Source: an uncultured Mycoplasmataceae bacterium
GTDB taxonomy: Bacteria > Bacillota_I > Bacilli_A > Mycoplasmatales > Mycoplasmoidaceae
Direction: 5' to 3'
Length of the DNA stretch: 64,000 nt
Assembly: GCA_947041945.1 (NCBI GenBank)
Contig: CAMREV010000001.1
Location: 1 to 64,000 of the forward strand
The notes beneath the pieces are model-generated. The model did not search any database. It saw nothing but the letters and a program-made list of their open reading frames with translations, and was not told the origin of the DNA. The position numbers were made by a program, and so were the translations under genes. Shown here one piece after another: positions 57,249 through 64,000 of the stretch (positions within the stretch are counted from its first letter, which is position 1; each line of letters opens with the position of its first letter).

Positions 57249-59051
57249 ATGGATTCTAATAGAAAAAATTTACTTGAGAAAATAAAGAACTTACCAGAAA
57301 CTCCAGGATGCTATCTTTGAAAGAATAATGTTGGTGATGTTATCTATGTTGGTAAGGCTAAAAACTTATTAGATCGAGTTAGTCAATACATGAATAACAA
57401 ATCATTAGATTCTAAAACTCAAATTTTAGTATCTAAGATTTGAGATGTTGATTACATCTCTGTTGATAATGAAAATGATTCTTTTTTACTTGAAAGAAAT
57501 CTAATTAATAAATATAAACCAAGATATAATATCTTATTAAGAACAGGTGGTAATTATCCTTATATTGTTGTAACAGATGAAAAACACCCAAGAATAATAT
57601 ATACTCGTAATCCTGATAAAATCAGAGGTAAAAAATATGGACCATTTGCAAATTCAAAAATGAATAAATATGAATTATTTATTATTTTAAATAGAATGTT
57701 TCCATTAAGAAAATGTAGTAAGTTACCAAAGAATAAATGTATCTTTTATGATATTGGTCAATGTGCTGCTCCATGTATCAATAAAATTGAACCTGGATTT
57801 TATGAAGAGATTGAAAAGAAAATAGATTCATTATTTAAAGGTAAAATAAATGACTTTAAAAAAGAACTAAAAGAAAAAGAAATCCACTATAGTGATAAAT
57901 TAGAATTTGAAACAGCAATGAGTTATTTAGAAATTACAAAAGCACTTGATTTTATCATTCAAAACAATCAAGTTATTTTTGATACAAAAAAAGACTTTGA
58001 CTTTTTTTCTTTCTATGTAAAAGAAAATTCAATTACAGTTGTAATCTTTAAATATAATAATGGAACATTGTTAGATAAGTATGAAACAACAAACTTCTTA
58101 TTTGATAATGATGAATTAGACTACATTAAATCACTTCTAATCAACTATTATCTTGATGAACTTACAAAGAAACCTAAATCAATCTACATCTCTATAGAAG
58201 CAGATAAATTAAAAGATATCGAAGATATTATTAAAATTAAGTTTATTAATCCCAAGAGTGGAAAAATGCTTAATACAATGAAAACAGCAATGCAAAATGC
58301 AAAACTTGCAAATCAATCTAAATATTATAAATTAGTTCAAAATTTTGATCGAAACGAAAATGCATTAATTGAATTAGAAAAGCTATTAGGAATAGATAAT
58401 TTATCACTAATTGAAATGTATGATAATTCAAATATTTTTAACACTATCAATGTTGGTGTTAAAGTAGCTTATTTAAATGGCTATAAAAATACTAATCTAT
58501 ATCGTAAATATAATATTAAAAATGAAACTGCAAGATCAGACTTTGAATATATGGAAGAAGTAGTATATCGTCGATTCTTATCAATTAAAAACGGTAAAGA
58601 TAGTATGTTACCAAATCTTATAATTGTTGATGGTGGAAAACCACAAATAACAGCTGCAAAAAATTCATTAAAAAAATTATCTTTAGAAGGAGTTGTTCCA
58701 GTAATTGGTTTAACAAAAAATGAAAGACACAAAACTAAAAGTATTATTTTAGAAAATGGTGAAGAAATAGAATTAGATAAATCAAATGAAGTTTATTTAT
58801 TCTTGCTAAATATTCAAGAAGAAGTTCATCGTTATGCTATTTCCTTTTATCGAAATAAAAAATCAGCATCATTATTTTATACAAAACTAAATGATGTACC
58901 TGGCTTAGGTAGACAAAGAATAAAAAATTTATTAGAAAAATATGATTCATTAGAAGCAATTGTGAATGCATCAGAAGATGAACTTTCACAAATTGTTCCT
59001 AGAGAAATTGCAAAAAAAATAAAAGAGATAGATATAAAAAAAATAATATAA
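57249..59051 (+). CDS. uvrC: Excinuclease ABC subunit C
   Basis: 600 residues. The GIY-YIG nuclease domain is at the N-terminus (LPETPGCYLW...VIYVGKAKNLLDR), a UVR/Cys-containing region (PLRKC...QCAAPC) is near 165, an RNase H-like C-terminal nuclease has MYDNSN and VDGGKPQ, and a helix-hairpin-helix tail (VPGLGRQRIKNLLEKY) ends the protein. It makes both incisions in nucleotide excision repair. Start at 57249 has weak ribosome site. Part of it (57477-57578) is duplicated in decayed form upstream. Confidence 0.95.
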
Positions 59052-59061
59052 TTATATTATT

Positions 59062-59988
59062 ATGAACAACGTTAAAAATATTAATTGAATTAATTTAGAT
59101 TGAGACACTTATAAAGATGTTGATATTTTATTAAAAAACACAATGAATGAACCATTTTCAGCTCTAACTTATTTAGGTTGAAAATATTATGGAGTAAATA
59201 TTAAATTTGCCTTTCATAATGAAAGTATTTTATTTATTGGTGAAATAAAAAATCGATTCAAAAATCTTATAAGAGACAATGACACTAATAATAAATTAGT
59301 TGATTTTAATATTAAAAATACAATAATTAGACCATTCTTTTTTAAAGGTGATTTAGAAGATGTTATAAAAATTTGTAAAGAAGAAATAAATTCAACAGAT
59401 AACATTATTCTTGAAAATTTTTATGCAGATGATTTAGAAAATGTTTCTTTTAAAGAACATTTATGAGAATGAGATTCTAACTATATTTATGAAACAGAAA
59501 AACTAAAATTTTTTAAGGGAAAATCTTTGCAAAAAAAAAGAAATCTTTTAAATTATTTTAACTTAAATTATCTTTCTAATTCTTCAATTGAAAAAGTCAC
59601 AAAAGATAATCTTAATGTTATTTTAGAACTAATTGATAGTGGAAGTGATGAAATCGAATTCATAGAAGCAGAAATTGAATTTTATAAGGACTTACTTAAT
59701 AATTTTGATGAAAAAACAATGTCTGGTTCTATTTTATATTTAAACAATGAAGTGATAGGTTTTACACTAGGTTATTCAAGAAATAATTATTATGAGATCT
59801 ATATAGAAAAAGCTTGAAAAAGCATTAAAGGTTCATACCAATATTTGCTTTCTCAAAACTTAATTATTAATAATATAAATACTGAATTTATTGATAGACA
59901 AGATGGAGCATCTTCTGAAGGTATCATTAAGTCTAAACTATCTTACAAACCAATAAAAATTTCAAGACGTTCTGTATATTTAATTTAG
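59062..59988 (+). CDS. DUF2156 family protein (PG lysyltransferase C-terminal-like, GNAT fold)
   Basis: 308 residues, 10 nt after uvrC. The stretch FKGKSLQKKRNLLNYF, then SGSILYLNNEVIGFTLGY, then GSYQYLLSQNLI and the end SEGIIKSKLSYKPIKI follow the DUF2156 layout, a double GNAT fold found as the catalytic part of MprF/LysX proteins. Stand-alone members often have unknown acyl or aminoacyl acceptors. There is no membrane domain. It ends tail to tail with the GNAT gene, overlapping it by 4 nt. Confidence 0.75.
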
Positions 59989-60791
59989 AAGAACTCAGCA
60001 AAATGAACATCAATATTTTCTTTATCTAATATTTTTGTTTCTATTTTTATTTCATCTAAATAATTAAAAAATCTTTTATCAAGAATTTCATGGCCTCAAA
60101 TAACTGTATCTTGAGGAAGAGTTGATATAAGTCTCATAAAATTTTTAAAATCTTTATAAGCATAGTCTGTAACTCCGTTACTTGAAACAATTAAGTAACA
60201 ATCATATGATTGAATTATTTTGTCTCCACAACTTAAAGCCATTTTTAAAATTTGTTTGCTTTCTTTTGTAGTTCTATAAGTAAAATTTTCAAAGTTCATC
60301 ATTTTTACATAATCATTGTAAATTCTATTGCATTTATTGTAATTAGTTTTTTCAATTAAATCATTTGATTTTAAGAATTGATCTTTCTTAAGTTTTGATT
60401 TATATTTTTTAGTACACACATGAAAACCAAATGATTTGTATAAGTCTCAATTTGTAGCTTGAATATAGATTTGATCATAAAAAGGTCTTACTTCATTTAA
60501 AAAATTATTCATGAAATCTCTCATGATTCCTTTTCCTCTATATTCTTCAGCAACAGCAACAGCAACAATCAATCCTGCCTTAATTTTATTGCCATTTTGA
60601 GATATTCTTTTTTTAACTAATGTAGTCATTAAAACAATATTATCACCATCTCATATAGTTCATAAATCATAGTATTTTTTATAACTACCAAAAAATGAAT
60701 CACTAAATTCCTTTGGATCTTTAAAGGCTTTATCATAAAGTTCTTGGACCTTTACTAAATCAATATTTTCAAATCCTTTTTTTAATTCCAT
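59985..60791 (-). CDS. GNAT acetyltransferase, Eis-like
   Basis: 268 residues. The acetyl-CoA binding region is VAVAVAEEYRGKGIMRDFMNNF (residues about 75-96; the R/Q-x2-G-x-G/A motif is YRGKGIM). A second domain (residues 120-268) follows, giving the Eis/Rv-like two-domain shape with a sterol-carrier-like end, at low confidence. Substrate unknown. It is 10 nt downstream of the ABC fusion gene, so likely in the same transcript. Confidence 0.7.
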
Positions 60792-60801
60792 TTTATTCTC
60801 C

Positions 60802-62538
60802 TTAACTTAAGTATTTTGTAATATATTCTTCTAAGTTATTCTTTTTCATTATGTCGCTTTTTTGAACATCAGATACAACTTTTCCTTTTTCAAGAATTAT
60901 TATTCTGTCACATAAATATTCAATTTCATTAATGTCATGACTTATTACAACTAATAAAATATCATTTTCTTCTGCATATTTCTTAATAAATGTTTTAATG
61001 CTATTTCTGATTTTAATATCAAGGCCTGTTGAAAGTTCATCTAGGAAAATTATTTTTGGCTTATGTAATATTGCAAGTAGTAAGTTTACTCTTTGTCGTT
61101 GACCACCAGATAATGAACTTGCATTTTTATTGTAAAATTTTTCAACTCCAAATTCTTTAATCATTTTATTTAAATCTTTGTTTGAAATATGCAAATTATA
61201 AATATCAATAAAGAATAAAATTATATCCTTACATTTTAATCCACTAGGAAAAGAACAATCTTGAAATTGAACACCTAAATGGTATTTAAATTTCTTTTGA
61301 TATTTATAGTTAAATCTAAAATAACCACTTGTGGGAGTATCCACACCTAACAACATTTCAATGAAAGTTGTTTTACCAGCACCATTTCCTCCAAGTATAG
61401 CAACGTTTTCACCTCTTTTGAAAGAAATATTTATATCATCATTTGCACAAAATTTATTTTTTGAATTGCCAAAAACTTTTGTAATTGAGTTTGCTTCAAT
61501 GATAAATGGAGATTCTTCTGAACCTTTTAAATATGAATTTTTAAAAGACTGTTTTTTATTTTTATTGTTTTCCTTAAAGTTTAATAATTCAAGAGAATTA
61601 ACTTTATCAAATTGAATTTTCTTAACTGTTCTTGTTGATCATGAGAATTTTGATAAAGTTAATAAACCAAAAATTATTAATAGAACATATGGCATTGTTA
61701 AATTTAAAATTTTATCAATTCTATTGAAATATACAATATGTTTATTTACTTGGCTACTTGTAGCAAAAAGATCAAATATAACATAATCAGTATTTACATC
61801 TCATATTGAACTTCCAAGTAAGTTATTAGCTACTAAGGCTTCACTTGAACCACCATTAAAACTTTCAATTAATGCACCTAGTGCATATCTCAATGGTCAA
61901 AAATAACCAATAATTTTTATTGCTTCAACTCTACCAACCATATATATTGGTAGGGCAGCTGGTCCAACAAACATTGTAATTAGTATGACACTAATTCCTG
62001 TTGATACAATAAATAAACTTGAATTAGAGAATGATGAAATATACAATCCAATAACCATAGTTAATGCAATTAAAATAAATAGACTATAAATGAAACTAAG
62101 TCAATTAACAGACTCCAAAGTATCTAAGTAACTAAGTTTTGTAACCGCTATAGTTTCCATCATTGGTAGTATTCCATTTGATACAGTATATAAATCATCA
62201 TAAAAAACTAAAAAAGATATACAAAACTGCATGATTATTCCCAAAATAATTATTAGAAAATTATAAGAAAAAATTACAAATAAAAATCTACTTGAATCTA
62301 CATTAGTTAGTCCAATTCTCTTTAAAAGAGAAGAACTTTTAAATTCATAAATTGATTGTGGCATAAAAACCAAACCAGTTGTTAAAATAGGAAGAGTAAA
62401 TGCTCCTGGAAGAATATATTCATAACCAAGGATTATTCCTAAAAAGAATAATAAAATTGAAGGTATTACAAAACAGAAAATTGGTCCAATTGTGCCTTTT
62501 CAAAAATATTTATTAATTAATTTGTAAAGTGCCTTCAA
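60802..62538 (-). CDS. ABC exporter with permease and ATPase fused in one chain
   Basis: 578 residues in one frame, with TGA Trp codons. Residues 1-300 carry six hydrophobic segments of ABC-2 permease type (including YALGALIESFNGG and a PLRYALG segment). After a linker, the ATPase begins near 330, with Walker A GGNGAGKT, signature LSGGQRQ, Walker B IIFLDELSTGLD and switch His in ISHDINE. The start is TTG at 62538 with a strong AGGGGG site 6 nt upstream; the first ATG would remove the first membrane segment. Permease-first fusions of this class are uncommon. Substrate could be a drug, peptide or lipid. Confidence 0.8.
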
Positions 62539-62560
62539 TTAAACCCCCTTCTATGAATTA

Positions 62561-62587
62561 TTGTAAATATATATTAATTATTATAAT
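62561..62587 (+). promoter_or_regulatory. Candidate ispG promoter
   Basis: TTGTAA (62561-62566) and TATAAT (62582-62587) with a 15-nt spacer, in the divergent region between the ABC fusion and ispG. The spacing is shorter than ideal. Confidence 0.4.
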
Positions 62588-62633
62588 GTAAAATATAAAA
62601 GAATACTTATATTCTATATGTATTAGGAATTAC

Positions 62634-63710
62634 ATGAAAAGAACTGAAACAAGAAAAATAAAAGTTGGTAATCTTTTTATTGGTGGAGATAAAAAAGTAA
62701 TTATTCAAAGCATGACAAATACTAAGACAAAAAACATTGATGAAACAATTAAACAAATTAATGAACTTTATAATGAAGGTGCAGAAATTGTAAGAGTTTC
62801 AATTTTTGATAATGAAGATTCACAGTCACTAAAAAAAATAATTGAAAAATCACCATGTCCAATTGTTGCAGATATACACTTCAACCCATTGTTTGCTATT
62901 AATGCAATTAATGATGGTGTTGCCAAAATTAGATTGAATCCTGGAAATATTGATGATGAAAACATTTTGAAAAAAATATTAACTTTAGCTAAAGAAAGAG
63001 GAACGGCAATTAGAATAGGAATTAATTCAGGTTCTTTACCATTAGATATAGTAAATAATTTTGGTGTTACATCAATATCAATGATGATGGCAATGAGAAG
63101 ATATGTGAAAATATTTGAAGATAACGAATTCTATAATACTGTAATTTCCTTAAAGGCTACTGATGCTCCATTGGCAATAGAAGCATATAGACTAGCAGCA
63201 AATGAATTTGACTATCCTTTGCACCTTGGAATCACTGAAGCTGGTCCAAAAGAATTAGGGACAATTAAATCATGTGCAGGCCTTGCACCACTTTTATATG
63301 AAGGTATAGGAGATACAATAAGAATCTCATTAACATGTAATCCTGTTGAGGAAGTAAAAGTATGTAAAAAATTACTGAATTCATTAGGTTTATATTCTAA
63401 TATGGTTGATATAATATCTTGCCCAACTTGTGGAAGATTAAATTTCGACATGGAACCAATTGTTAAAGAGATTGCAGAATATACAAAAGACATGAAGTTT
63501 CCTTTAAAGGTTGCTATTCTTGGTTGTGCAGTTAATGGTCCTGGCGAAGCAAAAGAAGCTGATGTTGGAATAGCTGGAGGAATTGGCTCCGGAATCTTAT
63601 TTGAGAAGGGCAAAATCATTAAAGCAGTTAAAGAAGAAAATCTTGTGGCTGAGTTAAAGTGTATTATAGATAAGTATTATAATGAGTATAAAAAAAATAA
63701 ACTTTGTTAA
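62634..63710 (+). CDS. ispG: 4-hydroxy-3-methylbut-2-en-1-yl diphosphate synthase
   Basis: 358 residues, the usual bacterial two-domain length. The N-terminal TIM barrel has VIIQSMTNTKT, IVRVSIFDNED and PIVADIHFNP. The C-terminal [4Fe-4S] domain has ligands in CPTCGR and LGCAVNGPGEA. It converts MEcPP to HMBPP, the sixth step of the MEP route, using an electron donor such as flavodoxin or ferredoxin. With ispD at 5139 this indicates a working MEP pathway, rare in mycoplasmas. It has its own promoter region. Confidence 0.96.
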   Translation: MKRTETRKIKVGNLFIGGDKKVIIQSMTNTKTKNIDETIKQINELYNEGAEIVRVSIFDNEDSQSLKKIIEKSPCPIVADIHFNPLFAINAINDGVAKIRLNPGNIDDENILKKILTLAKERGTAIRIGINSGSLPLDIVNNFGVTSISMMMAMRRYVKIFEDNEFYNTVISLKATDAPLAIEAYRLAANEFDYPLHLGITEAGPKELGTIKSCAGLAPLLYEGIGDTIRISLTCNPVEEVKVCKKLLNSLGLYSNMVDIISCPTCGRLNFDMEPIVKEIAEYTKDMKFPLKVAILGCAVNGPGEAKEADVGIAGGIGSGILFEKGKIIKAVKEENLVAELKCIIDKYYNEYKKNKLC

Positions 63711-63731
63711 AAACTTATTTTTTTATATACT
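63704..63731 (+). promoter_or_regulatory. Candidate promoter of the GntR-like gene
   Basis: TTGTTA (63704-63709, overlapping the ispG stop) and TATACT (63726-63731) with a 16-nt spacer. TAGGAG precedes the ATG at 63768. Confidence 0.45.
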
Positions 63732-63767
63732 ATATTTATATTAATAAAAATATTAATAGGAGTAATC

Positions 63768-64000
63768 ATGAAAAGCTCAAAAAAATATATAAGTGAATAT
63801 ATCATTCTAAAAATCCTTAGAGGTGATTATAAATTGAGTGAAGTTGTGTCAAGTGAGAATAGACTTGCTATAAAATTTAATTGTAGCAGACTAACTTCAA
63901 GATCTTCTCTTATGAGTTTATCAAACATTGGTGTCCTAGATTCTTTTAAGGGAATGGGTTACCTTGTTTCTTCTAGAGCATTAGATATCATATTCTTAGC
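63768..64000 (+). CDS. GntR-type transcription regulator, N-terminal part
   Basis: The gene runs off the window. The 77 residues seen form a winged-helix DNA-binding domain: ILKILRGDYKLSEVVSSENRLAIKF, then CSRLTSRSSLMSLSNIGVLDSFKGMGYLV, the GntR pattern with the recognition helix at SRLTSRSS. The effector domain is not visible, so the sub-family (HutC/UTRA or other) cannot be given. Ribosome site TAGGAG. Confidence 0.75.
   Translation, partial: MKSSKKYISEYIILKILRGDYKLSEVVSSENRLAIKFNCSRLTSRSSLMSLSNIGVLDSFKGMGYLVSSRALDIIFL

Overview
The window is a low-GC mollicute chromosome segment that uses genetic code 4. Nearly every long gene is interrupted by in-frame TGA codons at positions where the protein families expect tryptophan, so each CDS below was joined through TGA. 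Gene content points to the pneumoniae-type mycoplasmas, most likely close to Mycoplasma penetrans or M. iowae (inference): glycolysis (ldh, tpiA, gpmI, eno) occurs together with a complete arginine-deiminase route (arcA, argF/arcB, arcC, permease), and two genes of the MEP isoprenoid pathway (ispD, ispG) are present, a pathway most mycoplasmas lack.

Layout. 1-11 kb: ldh ending in a 48-bp perfect inverted repeat at the window edge, a surface protein with a proline-rich tail, a dUTPase-like enzyme, a DUF2130 protein, ispD, a P-type cation ATPase, and an acidic protein divergent from a lysine/alanine/proline repeat protein followed by a broken DUF2188 domain. 11-15 kb: a four-gene iron/siderophore-type ABC importer. 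15-17.6 kb: a RavA-like AAA+ protein without ATPase motifs, next to a DEDDh exonuclease. 17.6-31 kb: housekeeping block rpsP-trmD-rplS, two YitT-like proteins, rbgA, rnhB, rlmH (opposite strand), cmk, der, gpsA and a large superfamily 1 helicase. 31-37 kb: folate/thymidylate genes, with DHFR fused to FolD, and a three-gene unit containing an Abi_2/HEPN protein. 37-42.7 kb: glyA, tRNA-Arg, a BI-1 family protein, a GT80 sialyltransferase-like protein and ppa. 42.7-51.5 kb: the arginine deiminase cluster and lower glycolysis. 51.5-57.2 kb: accessory region with a C5 DNA methyltransferase, an AAA_13 ATPase and a DUF4238 protein. 57.2-64 kb: uvrC, a DUF2156 protein, a GNAT acetyltransferase, an ABC permease-ATPase fusion, ispG and the start of a GntR-like regulator.

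The most unusual items are: (i) the eno-uvrC interval, where a DUF4238 gene lies between a decayed uvrC piece and a second copy of the rpsO 3' end plus terminator, showing that the locus was duplicated around incoming DNA; (ii) the putative membrane-anchored GT80 sialyltransferase; (iii) the RavA-like pseudo-ATPase; (iv) the DHFR-FolD fusion; (v) the Abi_2 cluster; and (vi) the terminal 48-bp palindrome, which may be an assembly artefact. Family assignments were made from remembered motifs by eye; no database search was run.
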